A stretch of DNA of 64,000 bases from Piper betle (Eukaryota; Streptophyta; Magnoliopsida; Piperales; Piperaceae), in the NCBI GenBank assembly GCA_033002965.1, contig JAURVB010012662.1, forward strand, positions 1-64,000, in the 5' to 3' direction. The notes below the pieces were generated by a model that was not told where the DNA came from, did no database searches, and saw nothing but the letters and a program-made list of their open reading frames with translations. Positions 34,832 to 47,931 of this stretch are shown piece after piece. Both the position numbers and the translations under genes were made by a program. How positions within the stretch are numbered: position 1 is the first letter of the stretch; each line of letters starts with the position of its first letter.

Positions 34832-36847
34832 AAGATAATCCTTCTAGCTTGGTTCAGTGTTCTTCTTTACTACTAATAATGTTTTCTTTACATGTTCGCA
34901 ATTCATATGTTCTTGTGCTAACTAGTGATGCTGCATATTTGGTGCTCAGACCAGTACAGTATCATTCATCTGTATCATGCATGATAAACATGTATAAAAT
35001 AAAAACAAAGCTCTTTCTTGTAATCTAGCAATTAAGATTTCCCCCCCCTTTGTCATGTATAATAATTTATTTTTCGTTTAATGTAAAACATGTAAGTTAA
35101 TTCCTCTATGCAAGGAGCTTCATTTTCTGCCGTATAATTTGGCCGTGTTAATAAAAAAGAAAAAGATTAGGAATCAAATATGTTTCTTGACAAAAGAGAT
35201 GGATAAATATACAAATTGATCAGAAAAAATGACAATTATCAACGTGTAATGAAATTTTATTAATGAATTAAGCATTTAAGTAAGAAAAATAACATGACAC
35301 AATCAAAAACTCCGATTTGGACTCGATTTAGTTGATGATTGAGCTAGTGTGATGAATAAACACATTTAATTTGAATCAAATACAAAATAAATAAAAATTA
35401 CTTATCTTAGATTAAGCACCCGATAATATTTTCTGATCCAAGTGAAATCACAATTGGAAATTATTGTTATCTTCAGGTTAAAGTTAAAGTTATTAATCAT
35501 CAAGAAGTCACCCCAGAACAAGAAAATGCTAATCATTTGGTAACATAAATATGTTACCAAATGATCAATGGTAACATGTTTTAGCTAATGACTGTAATAA
35601 AATGTCATAACCTTTAGCCAACAGGTGAGTTAATTAATTATCATTTCTAACATAATGGAATCACCTTACAAGCAACTCAAATGTATTAACTAGTTGTTTT
35701 ATGTCAATTTTTTTATAAACTTGTAAATCTTTATTTTGATTAATAATTTTGAATAAATGATCTAATTAACCGTGGTCCGGGTCATTACTCTTCCAAATAT
35801 TATCACCTTAACTAATGGAAATAATTTTATTGAAATATATAATAGCATATATAAGTACCTAATGATGTAGTTATACAAGTCATTTGGAATTTATATCATG
35901 ATCAATCAGCATAAATATATCTACATTACCTAGCATATAAAATGATAATAAAAGAATTGTGTTTGACTCGTTAAAAACCTTTACAAAGCGTTAAAAAAAT
36001 TTGTTTTTATCAAAGGCTTAGTTTATAACAAAATCACACAATAATAGTAGCCAACATATTAAACGTCATTTTATGAGCTCTATTATGACAAAATTTTCTT
36101 TAAATTTCATATGAAATTTTTTATTACAACCGAACACATTATTAGCTTTAACAAGCACCTCAAATACATGTCTTGAACAAGGCTTTCCACCCTAATTCTA
36201 TTTCTTGTACCGGCCAAGCTAATGTGTAATATAATGAGCGTAAATTATTTCTTTAAAAGTTGTTAACTAAATTAAAGACTTTATAAACAATATCTTAAGA
36301 CATTAGGTATTTAATATGAGACTAAATTGAAGGATTTTACAATTCACTCACTTTAAGGAATTTTATCACTGAAATTCTCTAGCTCATGACCTTTTTTAAC
36401 CCATGGCCTGAGTAATCAACGTCTCTAGTATAGCCCACTGTTTAACACAAAATTGATTCTTATAATACCATTTGTAATTTCAAAAGTAGTTAAAGATTTA
36501 TAATTTATTCTTACTTGTAAATAAGATTTTAGTACAATAAATATTATATATGAAATTAAATTAAAAAATATTATAATAATATTTATATATTAATTTTTGT
36601 TGGACCAATCAAATAAAAAATTAAAAAAATTTCTGCCGCATAGAATTTCTTTCCGGTGGTGTACGGTCAAGTGTCGTACCCATTCCAAAGCATGTCTTTT
36701 GGCTAATTCCTTTTATTGACTTCTTCCCAATTTCCCATCTTCCCCTTGGAAAGCTTCATCCTAAGACCTGGCCAATCAATGGAGCCCGTCTCCTTTGGCA
36801 GGCTAGCTCAACCGGGTCAATAGAAGAACAAGAGAACATTGCCAGGC
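34832..36847. other. Spacer between the lectin genes
   Basis: About 2 kb of AT-rich DNA with no gene seen. Close to gene 1 there are likely polyadenylation signals (aataaaa at about 34998). Just upstream of gene 2 the promoter block shared with gene 1 reappears. Confidence 0.5.
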
Positions 36848-36855
36848 TATATAAA
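36848..36855 (+). promoter_or_regulatory. TATA box of lectin gene 2
   Basis: TATATAAA lies 126 bases before the ATG at 36981, in the same context as the TATA box of gene 1. Confidence 0.75.
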
Positions 36856-36980
36856 CACCAAACACCCACAACCCATTTCAGGTCATCAACAATCCTTTTG
36901 AGCTATACATCAATTAGGCAACCAAGCAAGTAGGCAGCTAAAACACAGGAGCAGCAATACTTTCAACGACTTTGAGAATC

Positions 36981-37385
36981 ATGGTGAAGGGCATGGCATC
37001 AGCAGCTATGCTAGTGATGGTATTCTTGAGCTTGATGGCAGTGAAATCCATGGGGGAGGACATGATGTTCGTCGGGGAGAGCCTAAACAGCAACGAGTAC
37101 CTTGAGAACGGCCCCTACCGCTTCATCATGCAAGGGGACTGCAACCTGGTGCTGTACATCAACCAGAACAGGGCACTATGGAACTCGGCCACCAATGGCC
37201 GGGGCACCAATTGCCGGGCCACACTCCGAGACGACGGCAACCTCGTCATCCTCTCCGGCTCCGGCGTCATATGGTCCAGCAACACCGCCCGCGGCAACAA
37301 TAACTACCGACTCATCGTCCAGGGAGACGGCAACGTCGTCATCTATGGCGCTGCTCTCTGGGCCACCAACACTGTCCAGAGCTAG
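36981..37385 (+). CDS. GNA-type mannose-binding lectin, copy 2
   Basis: A 134-residue paralogue of the lectin at 34439. The first ATG of the frame is at 36981; an in-frame TTG at 36972 is not a likely start. The signal peptide covers about residues 1-25. Motifs are QGDCNLVLY (51-59), RDDGNLVIL (83-91, degenerate in the same way as in copy 1) and QGDGNVVIY (114-122). The Cys pair is at 54 and 78. By my count the mature part differs from copy 1 by ten substitutions and one inserted Ile after the first motif, with an identical last stretch (GAALWATNTVQS). Several third-codon changes to G or C make this copy more GC-rich. The shared promoter block indicates a duplication that included the upstream region. 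Confidence 0.92.
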   Translation: MVKGMASAAMLVMVFLSLMAVKSMGEDMMFVGESLNSNEYLENGPYRFIMQGDCNLVLYINQNRALWNSATNGRGTNCRATLRDDGNLVILSGSGVIWSSNTARGNNNYRLIVQGDGNVVIYGAALWATNTVQS

Positions 37386-39472
37386 AAAATTGATCAATCC
37401 TTATCACGTTATAGTCATATGTAATGTACCATCTATTCTTTATACTTTTTTATGATGTTCCATTCATTTGTTAATGTATTTAGTGCCCAGAACACTAAAT
37501 ACAGATATCATCAGATGAAATAAACCAAATCTTTCGATGAGCACATTAAACTTATGTAATATCTCTCATTTCAGTATCGAAATCTCACAATTTAGAATAA
37601 GCTGTAAAAAGAGTTCTAAAACTGTAGTCGTATTACTAATTCTAATTCTAATTCTATACCTTGTGAGGTGTTGGTGAAGGAAACCCAAGAACAAAAGCAA
37701 CAAAATGTGTCCCCCCTCTAGGAATGAAGCACTTAATGGACAAGAAAAGGAGAGGGAGCCGGCAATAATGCTAATCAAAGAGCATGTGGTCCAATCTCCA
37801 AACATGGAGGGTTGGTAATCTTAGTACCACGGCTTCGCTAAGCAGAAAAGAATGATTTTAATGGCTAGTTAGGCCTTATATGGTCCTGCTTTCCTCAACA
37901 AGTTAGCATCTTCTCGTGCAAAGTGCTGGGACACATCCGGTTTAGGCATCTGCATCAATCACCGGCCCCATGTACAAGCCCACACTCATTTCCCACAATT
38001 CCACGGTTTGCACAACCACCAATCGTGCGTTCCCTGCAACCACGAATGCTCTTCGACTCCCGCTTAACACCTCCTTAGTTATTAACTAAATCAATAAGTC
38101 AAATATTCTGAAATCGTTTTTTTATAATCACAAATGCTTCGACTCTGAAGCCACCTAATAAGGCTTCACACTGAAGTTAGACACAATAATGTTAATATGT
38201 GTAAATGCAAGGCTGGTCCGGACACAATAAATACATAAGGTTTCTCCAATGGAAAACAGACCGGCCAGCAAGAATCTTGTTGGAAAATAAATGAAGGACG
38301 CCCAACGATCTCATCATCCACGACTTGGCCAAACAACAGCTTAGCATCGTCCTACCGACGCTACATAGAATTTACCGTACAACTCTTCCATGGTGTGATT
38401 CCCAGCAACTTGTCACACTCTTCCGTCACAAAGAAACAGGAGCAGTCAAGAATTTCTTCACAAATTACCACCATGAACGGGCAACTACAGGCCCAAAGAC
38501 TACATTACCAGAACGGCAATATACTTGAACGAGCACCAGATTAAAAGAGATCTAACTTTCGTTTTGTTTTGTTTTGTTTTTTTTCATTTATTCACACTCG
38601 ACATGGACTCGCCAATATCTTACATATACATTACAAATTATTTGCACACAAATAGGAGAAAAAATGACCCAAAAAGAAATTCTTCGTCATCATATCAGAG
38701 ATGGATAGAGGCAGGAAATTTAGCTTACAACCCTGGAAAGAAGACACGCTGCTATTTTGGCTGATGTCTTCATCTTCCAGCTACAATTTCCACACCGACA
38801 GTACCGAGAGGGAAACCATTCAATCAAGCTCGCGTCTTCCCAACCAAGAAAGTCACGAACTCACTTCCCGCTACCTCCATTTCCTGTGATAACGACATCG
38901 AACATCGCCGGCCATCCTTGACCTCCCCCTTCCAAAGATCGGAGCTCAAATCACTCGGCTTTGATCCCACCCCAACAAAAATCAAACTACAACACACTCA
39001 TCCTGTTTTTTTTTGTTATTTTGGACCTCTTCCTCCACTTCTACCAACTGCCACAGTCGATGCTACCACAAACTCTAGGTAGCACGCAAGCAGTGACAAA
39101 CAATACAACTATAAATCATCTTCTTAGTTACTACTCTAGAACACACAGATAATAAAAAAAGGGGGATCTAACTGCTTCAACCACCACTGACAATGGGAGC
39201 AGGAAGAAGTAGCTCAAAGCAGGCCCCGTGATTGATAATAACTCAGCTCGCTTCTATCTCTGCCCCCACACTCAAAGTCTGAAAAGACACCGACCATGAA
39301 AAAACACGGAAGAAAAAGACATGAGGGAGGGAGGAGATAGCACAACAACCAAAAAGAGTTTGGGATGAAGTAGAAGTTGGAGAAGGAGATGATGAGGAAC
39401 CCAGCATATCTTTCACACAAACTCTTTTTCAATAAATTACTAGAAACGGGGAGCATATATGAGCAAATCAAT
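37386..39472. other. Intergenic DNA between lectin gene 2 and the TCP gene
   Basis: No gene is recognised. Small frames at 38325-39152 are unsupported. The part next to 39472 should include the TCP 3' untranslated region on the minus strand. Confidence 0.5.
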
Positions 39473-40166
39473 CTAACGCTGGTGGTCGCCGTCGCGCCGG
39501 GCAGGGGCGGGGCCGGAGAGAGAGGCGAGGAGGTTGAGGTGGCCCTGGGCGATGGGGAGGTAGTTCCCGACGCGGGCCGCCGACGCCTCCCCGAACCGGC
39601 CGGCAGCGGCGCCCAGGGTGGGGACGACGATCTCCGGCGCGGCGGCGGCGGCGAAGCTCCACACCTGCCCGAAGTCGGGGCGGGCGGGGAGGGCCCAGAA
39701 CCCGGCGGCGGGGGCGGTGAGGCCGATGTCGACGGCGTCCTTGGCGGCGGCCACGGTGACCGACGGGTCCTCGTCGGGCCGGAGCCGCTTGCCCAAAAAA
39801 AGGGGGAGAGGGAGGCGGGCGAGGAGGAGGAGGGGGCGCGGGGGAGGAGGAGAGGGAGGAGTTGCGGAGGGAGACGGAGACGGAGGAGAAGGACGCCGGG
39901 GTGGTGCCGGTGCCGGTGGCGGCGATGATGGAGGGCTCGGCCTGCCGGAGCAGCCACTCGATGGTCTGGCCGTCGGACTTGTGGCCGAGCTCGCGGGTGA
40001 GCTGAAAAACCCGGGCGGCGCAGATGATGGGCATGCGGATGCGGCGGCCGCGACCGTCGACCTTGGAGTGCCGGTCCTTGGTCGGCGTCTTCTTCACTGC
40101 CAGGACGCCACTGCCGTTGGTGGCGGCGCCGGCGGCCGGCGGCGGGTCGGTGGGCGCGGTGGACAT
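39473..40166 (-). CDS. Class I TCP transcription factor (TCP7/TCP21-like) with a frame break
   Basis: A plant-specific bHLH-like DNA-binding factor that binds GGNCCCAC-type and site II sites. From the ATG at 40166, residues about 26-84 form the class I TCP domain ([54 protein letters not shown]). After about residue 124 the family-specific C terminus ([48 protein letters not shown]) is in another frame. The switch is at a seven-base homopolymer (39795-39801); with one base fewer the two halves join as a protein of about 230 residues, the normal size. The C-terminal motifs match TCP7/TCP21. The break is probably a consensus error. The coding sequence is very GC-rich, and upstream of 40320 the DNA becomes AT-rich. 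Confidence 0.85.
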
Positions 40167-40319
40167 CGGCGGCGGCGGCAGTGGGGAAGGGGGAGTGAGG
40201 GAGGGGACGGGGGAGGGATCGGGCGAAGGAGAAGAAGTAATGATTGAGCGGCAGGAGCGGGTGGCGACAGTCGGAAGGGCACATGGGGTGTGGGTCCCAC
40301 ACATCTGACACCGTTGCCC

Positions 40320-43300
40320 CTGGCCCCACCTCCCCCATTAGTTCTACTCCTCTACTCTCTTTTTTTCCTCTTTATTTTTTTGAATTTCTTCTGTAAAATT
40401 TAAAATTATTATTATTAAAATTTTTTGTTAGGGGATTTGTGTCGAGAAAAATAAGTTCCAATGTAAGGTTTTCAGGCATAATTAAGTAATAATCACTCGC
40501 CCTAATGGAGAAATTTTCGGTCTACGTACTTTCATTAAGAAAAATATTGGTACAAAATTTTCTTCCTTAATTCTGAATTCTAAGTAAATGACTTGTTGAT
40601 ATTTGATTTAAAATTTTCAACTCAACAGTTAATTATATAATTTTATACCCACTAATTTATATCGAGTTAAACTGTTACTCAAGTGATAAAAATTGCAACC
40701 GAAAAAACTAACTAAGAAAATGATCATAATACTCACCAAGTATTATAAATAATGCATAAAATATTTAATTTATAAATTTGATACATAGAAATGTTGATGT
40801 GCCATATAAAATATACACTTGAACAAGTCTTTCAGCTTTTTTCTCCAGGCTAATTATATTGTTACAAACTTACAAAAAAGAAACTTAAATATTTTAGATA
40901 ACAATAATATCCCCTTGTTTTATTTAAGTCAACGGTTAATCTTAGTTTTATTGATTCATTCTCGTGTCTATGAAAGATAATCTTTTGAGGGGCACCTTGG
41001 TCTCTTTAAATTACAAATCTACCACTAATCCGGCATTAGTCAAGTCAACGGAGATAGATAATTAAGAACTAATAAAACTTTAGGCAACAAACAAGCTTTA
41101 CAATATTTGATCCCTTAGATTTGCGGAGTCTCTTTGTTAGATGCCCCATTTCTACTAAATAAAAACAAAAAGGGCAAATGTGTTTTTTTGTTAGGATTTT
41201 TGGGGGAAAAAAGTCCGGCATCAACAATAATTAATATATTAGCAAAGCATTCTCAATTGTGAGATTAGAATTTTAACAAACAAGTCATTTAAAATTTATA
41301 ATATTTACTAAATAAATTTAAAAACAATTAATAATAACTGTGATTACGTTTATTCAGTTATCAATGTTATTTACGATAAATATTTAATTAAATACCGGTT
41401 AAAACACTGAAAACTTCGATTAAAACGTGGGTTTTAGAAAACATCAAGTTAAATACCGGGTACGAATTAAAATAATACAAAAATTAGACAATATATTTGG
41501 ATTGTGCTAGTCAAACAATATAATACTTAAAATGTTAAAAAAATTCGATATTATTACAATTAGAATCTTCAGATGTATTATAATAATAATAATAATGATA
41601 ATTTTATAACTTTTTTCTTCTGCCGGGCAGGTATCATCACTGCATGGAATGGAATTGAATGGAAGGGGGAGGGAGGCCCAAGCATGGAAAAGGTGGTGAG
41701 AAATGCAGACAAAGGGTTCTAAAATTTGGTGCCTGGATGCTGCAAAAGAGGACACCAGGTGGTAGCAGCCGTGCTTTGCTATTTCCCCATACAGCTTCCC
41801 ATTCGTATTTCAGACCCCCATTTGTTTAATCAAGGAGTTGAATGCAGTGAAACCGAGGGGAATGACCGCACGAGTGTTTCTTCCCATTTAGCTCATACAT
41901 ACATATATGCATATATGCATATGCAGATGATGTCTACCAACCATGCTAGCATTAAACATAAATAAACACACACATAACAAGGAGAAAGAATTAACTAACC
42001 CCTCCTTTTTAGTTTTAAAACAAGCTTATACTCCTCTTAAACTATAAAAAAATTACTCATTAACTTAAAGTCTCCCACTTTAGAACTTGGGATGAGATCT
42101 TTATTTAACAAATACTTCAATTATAATTTTAAAAGTTCAATAATTAATAATATTTTCACTTATACACATCTTAAGAGCAGGAAGACCTTACAACTCATTA
42201 TAATTTTTCAACCTAAGTTAGTTTAGATCAAATGTAAATTTGACTTTTGATATATCCAAAATATTAAGATTAGATACGGATTTGGGGATGTATTTATATT
42301 TATATCTAGATTGAATATGCGATATTTAATAAAAAAAAACTTGTAAACATTCAGATTGAATAATAATTGAGTATATCGGATATGGATTTTATAAATTAAA
42401 CAAATATAATATTCGGTTTTAGGTTAGATACTGATTCTAATATCTTGATACGAATTGAATATTGATGCAAGAAAATCCATATTGGATTTGAATTCATCCT
42501 AAAACTCAACAAAATAGTATTTGGAAGCTAAATAATATAATTATAATTAGGGGCATAATCAGTGCCATCAAGAGTATTTATTATTACCATTTACCCATTT
42601 CTTAACCGTTACCATTTACCGTTTTACAACTATCTATTATTATTGAATTTTGACTGTTTTAATTGACGATAAATAGTTAATAATTAATAAATTTTGATTT
42701 TAATTATACAAGCCTTTAATAATATTTTTTTTACCAAAATTGCATATTTTGTGTTATTTAGATAATATATTTATGCTAAATTAACTTTTAAAAGAATATA
42801 ACAATACAAAATTTTAATTTAGCATAATAATAACACTATTTCTTATTTATATTAATCAATAGAATTATATATTTATTTTATAAATAAATAAAACGGAAGT
42901 GGCAAAAACTTTTACCACTGCCGTTTCAAAATAAAAATAATAAAATTAAATTTATCAAAATTTTAAATTATTTTTTCAAAAGGTAAAAAAAATTTTAATT
43001 GTTTTATTTCAATTTAATTCGAAATGACTTTTAAAATAATAAATTGGTCAACCACTTGCCACCATAATTATAATGAGATGTAAAAACATCCATTTAGGGT
43101 TAATTTATTATACACTTTGTAATTAAATAAATCTGTCTTCCTCGTCGACCAAGGCTAAACTATCCAGGTAACAAAACAAAAACCAAAGTCACAAAGAGAG
43201 GAATACAAGAGTCTTCCCTCGGGATCACATAAAGGTCTTCCCTCAAGATCACAGACAGTGACGCCGGATTTGGGGTCACAAATGCAAGTCGTTTTCATGT

Positions 43301-45435
43301 TGGAGAAGATAGAAAACGAAGGAGAAGCTTGATTGGGTGGTGCCCAACTGGCAAAAAGAAATACCAAGCAGAGCATCCTCCCAACCCAAGTACGTCAAGT
43401 CCACACCTCTTCTTCCCTTTCATGAAAAATGTCCATCTATCATACCCCGTACCGTCATCATTGACTCTACCTTTTCCCTCCGCTGGCCATATCCCTATAG
43501 CCCACAATCTTGCTTCGGATAAAATAATGTTGGCACCCCAAAAGATAGGCTAGAGAACATAGATCAATGAGCTCGTATTGTATTTGTATATAGCTAGACA
43601 GATAGATACCTCGGAACAAACTGATCAGAAGATGTTTAGGTTTCTGGGTTTTCTTCATTCATTCCCAGTTCACGATGAGGAAGAACTAACAAGGGACCCA
43701 ACTCACAAAACCTGGTAAAAAGTGAACATACCGATTACAAAGTAGTTTATCTAATCATAAAGTCGCTTGCGTAGTTCAACCAATAATCCTACTGGGTTTA
43801 ATGGCGGGAAGATTTCTGGTTTAGTTTATTGGTGAGTGGGGATGCTGTAGAAGAGCGGGTCAGGGATGGTTGGCGACAGCGGTAGCTGTCTGTCTCCTTC
43901 CCTCACAACCTCATCTGCTCTGACAAGTCTCCCTCCTTGCAATTGATCTCAAGGGTTGATAATTGTTGTGGGTTTTTTCTTTTCCAGCTCAGGGTTTGGT
44001 AGGTGCTCCTGTTTGGAGGGTTGGAAGACGTCAGATTCAAACCACTTCATTATCCATGTTTACATTACTCATACAATTTGATTTTTTTTTATTGTTTCAC
44101 ACCTGGTTTTGAACTTCGATAAAAGACATGGATCCTATCCTGTCATTTCGCTCTTAATTACACGTTACAAAATTACAAGTCGAATACTTTAAGACGATAC
44201 ACACAAGAGAACTATCCCAACGGATGTTTATGGTTCTTGTACTTCAATACCACTCATTATTCTCTTACAGTAGTAAAATGCTGGGCCTCTCCAATCTCAA
44301 CCATGTCAGTATCGTCGGCACTTGGATCTATCCGACATTTAATGAAGCTAATAGGAAGAAATAAAACATGGGTTTTACTGTACATCAATTCCATTAATTG
44401 ATCCAAAGCATTAAGAAAAATTGTTAATTTTCTTTTGGGTCGTGTTGATCATAACAATAATAATAGTGTTTATTTTCAATAGTAATAATCATGCATTGGC
44501 AGATGGATTATTTGATTAGAGAAGCTAATGATTAGGAAACATATACTAGTCTGATTAGAGGGGAGGTGGGAGGGCCTAAAACCACAAAGAAAAAGGAGTT
44601 TAGCAATTGCACGAGTGGGCAGAGTTAGAGGTGGGCATCTGATGATGAATTATATTATATTAAACTAAGGAGCTAATGTTTGCCACTAAACATAGATTTT
44701 CTCTAATATGTTTTTTAGTGAATATTCCAGCTTTTGTTCTTGCCCGCCGACACCATCATCTAACCAGGATTTTATACATCTACCCTTTTGTTTTCTTTTT
44801 TCCCAGCTACCCTCGTTTATCACAACACCACGTCCTTATCACAAGACCAAATCAGCTGCAAGTCCAGTTCAATCGATATCTGTTCTTTCATCTCTAAAAT
44901 CATTGCCCCCACAGACCAAAGTTGCAGGCTTGCTGCTCATATCCTAAGAACAAAAATGGCGGCCTAACAATATTCTATTATTGATTAATCTCTAGTTCTA
45001 TCTGTCTTACATCAACTTATATATGACCTGCAGATGCGAAACTCTTTTTATCAACATGACTTGGTTTTCACTCAGACGGAAGTAATTGGTGGTCATGGAG
45101 CTAAATGAACATGTAGGAGTTATACTCGCAGAACAAACAATACCAAAGATAATATCAAGAAGACCCCCTCTGAACAAAAGAAAGAAATGATCATATAAAC
45201 CAACACCACAGAGAAAAGCGACCTTAGAGAACGCCTAAATTGCTTGGAAAAGCCAAGGAAAAGCATGCTTATCTTACCAAGAAAGAAACCTTGTGACTTT
45301 CTGCTAGAGCGTCCTCAAAATTTTAAAAGAAATGGAGAATGTACACGGTTAATCATTGTACCTTCAAAATTTAAACTTTTTTCAACTTGAAATAGAAGTG
45401 CAATTTTTCCTTTCTAATTCCACCTCAGCGGCCTC
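40320..45435. other. Long gene-poor intergenic region
   Basis: No gene is recognised in about 5 kb. It is mostly AT-rich, with a (TAA)n-like run at about 41578-41600 and a degenerate repeat at about 42230-42480 rich in GGATATGGATTT-like phrases. A possible small inverted repeat lies at about 42770-42830 (tatgctaaatt / aatttagcata). Short frames at 43155-43560 and 44676-44947 are not supported by any family resemblance. Confidence 0.45.
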
Positions 45436-45523
45436 ACAGAGCTTTTTGTCGATGCATATACCTCGCACCGTTTGACAAGTTTTGAACTGGAATCTCGTCA
45501 ATCTTCATCTTCAAGCCCTGCAC
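45436..45523 (-). other. Exon-like segment with acceptor, origin uncertain
   Basis: On the minus strand a good acceptor (CTTTTGCAG at about 45531-45524) is followed by an open stretch coding VQGLKMKIDEIPVQNLSNG and more, ending in a stop about 25 codons later. I recognise no protein. It could be the last exon of an undetected gene, or a 3' untranslated exon of the RING gene, whose stop at 50093 is followed by a GAG|GTATAG donor. Confidence 0.25.
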
Positions 45524-45539
45524 CTGCAAAAGGTTTGTC

Positions 45540-47390
45540 TTCGTACCATTTCCACCATCCTGAAACTTAATAAGCTAGGGGATGTTTATTCTTAACATGG
45601 CTACGCCTTGCAGCAGGAGACACTTTTATTTTGCAGATAATCAACAGTCTTATCTTCAACAAGGAAAAATGGTACCATCAACATAGCAATAGAAACAATA
45701 ATAATAGATTACCATGAGAATGTGGAATGCTGCTCTAGTGATTTTTGATTGAAAAGCATACTTTGAAAGGGAAGATTTCCATCGTCTAAGATTACACAGA
45801 CCATGAATTCTAGTTTGGGAGTAGCACAGGTAAACCTTCGGCTAACATGAAACTATTTGGAGAAAAAATGAACTTCGTAGATAGAATAGTTAACAAGATA
45901 CTCTATGCAGACACCAGTACGTTTATGAGGCAACTGTATTCACTGTATAAGATAACGCAAATACAGAGTACAATCAGCTAGAGTAGTGACCACTGAAGGC
46001 AGGCACAATAGCAATTAGGAAATGCAATTGGCAGTACATGCTCGCGCACAAACAATTTGAATAACAAAAAATATTATTCAGAACATATACAACTCTGATA
46101 AAACTTCAATTAAAAGAACACGAGTAACTTTTGCGACCTTATGAACATGATGAAATGTCCAATTTATGATAAAATTGTTTTACGTATATGCTATGGTCAT
46201 CTTTCCCTCTTTTTTTAAAAGAAAAACATTTTCAACCAGTTGTAACAAATTTTCCTCTCCGTCAGAATTTCACAATGCTCTTCGACTCTGATCTCTTAGA
46301 AGACTGCAAAAGAAGGACAAGCTTAACGCCTACAAGGCAACAAAAACAGATCTTACAGCCATCCAAATAACAAAATTCAGAGTCAATCAAAAGCCAGCTC
46401 AACATTTTCTTCTTAAGTTAAAAAATGAGAGAATAATAGCATTTAATGCAAAGAAAGTTGGGGATACACAATCTTGGAATTAATGTACCAACAAAGAACA
46501 AACATAATTAATAAACCCTAAAGCAAACACAACTTTGAAGGCAGTGAAATGAACATATTATCTATTGCGTTCCCCAGAATATCAGGACTACAAATTGATA
46601 ACATCTTCTAAAAATGCTAAAAGAAACCCTCAAGAATACCATATAAAAAGAAGAGAAATGCCAGATAGAACTCAAATATTATGACAACAAAATGATAATG
46701 CTTAGAAGTTGTTGGCAGGAACAACACTGTAAAACTTCAATTGTGTACAAACACATGAATTACAATCTCTAGAACAAACTATGAATTAGCTTCACATCGT
46801 ACAGTTTGAAAACAATAAAAACATTATAACAAAACTTAAGCATCTCAACCTTGTAAGAATAATATACTTAAAAGACTAAACATCCACCTCAACAAGAAGA
46901 AAGGCTCCTTATTGCATCAACTAGTTATGACAAGACTGGGTGCTTCCTAAACAGCGAACTCAGTTTGGCAGAAAGCTAAATCATCATCATGATCTCTTAC
47001 AAACACATTTTGCAGTAAGACTAAGACATATCCCTTGGGACAGAAACCGGTCATTGCGGAAGATTCACCTTTTGTCAAAATACAAGAATGTTTTTCCATA
47101 AAAAAATCATCATGATGATCATCTACACCTTCTCCTAGCCTGTCATAATTTCAGCGATGATATAGTTTAGATAATCAGGACAAGGTGAACAACAAAATAG
47201 AGAAGTGGATAATAGAAAAACTAGTCATTGTAGAAAATGCTATTCCACTCGCAACCATTAAAAGAGGAGTTAATGTCATGAAGCCTAAAGCTTCAACATC
47301 ATTGAATCAGAACCATGAGATGATTGTTGATTAAGAAACATTAAAATCTCATCTTCCATTGAAAAATTGGTAATAAAAAATCAGGTTTGC
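45540..47390. other. AT-rich DNA, no gene seen
   Basis: Only short frames occur. The composition resembles intron DNA, and it may be part of a long 3' intron of the RING gene. Confidence 0.35.
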
Positions 47391-47410
47391 TTCTATGTGG
47401 AAGTTGACTG

Positions 47411-47812
47411 TGAGTGGGTCAATGGGCTTCACTCCAAAATAATTAGCCACTTTAGAGGACCTAGGAAACCATATTTATATTAGTCGCCATCCTTTCTCCT
47501 TAGAGATATGAGACTATACTCAATACTCCCCTGCACATACAAGTTCAATCAGGCTTTGTAAGTAGACCACTCATACGCGGCTGCGTGATTACATCCGCAC
47601 CACATTGGCCTTGCCACTCATGGGCTTTTACAAAGCAATCACACACGAGGAGTCCCACGGGAGGGTTGGCTTGGATACCAAGTGAAAATGGGTCCGTAGT
47701 TTTCACTCAAAAATAACTAGCCACTTTAGAAGACCTAGGAAGCCACATTTATATTAATCACTATCCTTCCTCCTTAGAGATGTGAGACTATACTCAATAA
47801 TCCTGCAAACAC
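47411..47812. repeat. Two direct copies of a dispersed repeat, 274 bases apart
   Basis: The phrase tagccactttagaNgacctaggaa, followed by ccacatttatattaNtcNc and ctccttagagatgtgagactatactcaat, occurs at about 47442-47525 and 47715-47800. A third copy lies at 49281-49350. The block between the first two (about 47530-47690) has ataccaagtgaaaatgggtc at its end. It resembles a non-autonomous element or solo terminal repeat. I cannot name the family. Confidence 0.6.
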
Positions 47813-47931
47813 CAACTTTCTTCTCTCATTGCCTGCTTCCTTCCATTTCTTAGGGAAGCACTTGGATTGGGCTTTCTAAATTTTGGAAAGTTGTAGCAAA
47901 ATTCTCTCCCATTTGGAATCCTCTAATTGCA

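Noticed and set aside
39214..40338. 374-codon frame overlapping the TCP gene in another frame
   Set aside because: The TCP domain is unmistakable in a different frame, and this one is Pro/Ser/Arg-rich with no recognisable motif.
43155..43560. Cluster of short overlapping frames
   Set aside because: Frames of 61-74 codons on both strands without family resemblance or splice context.
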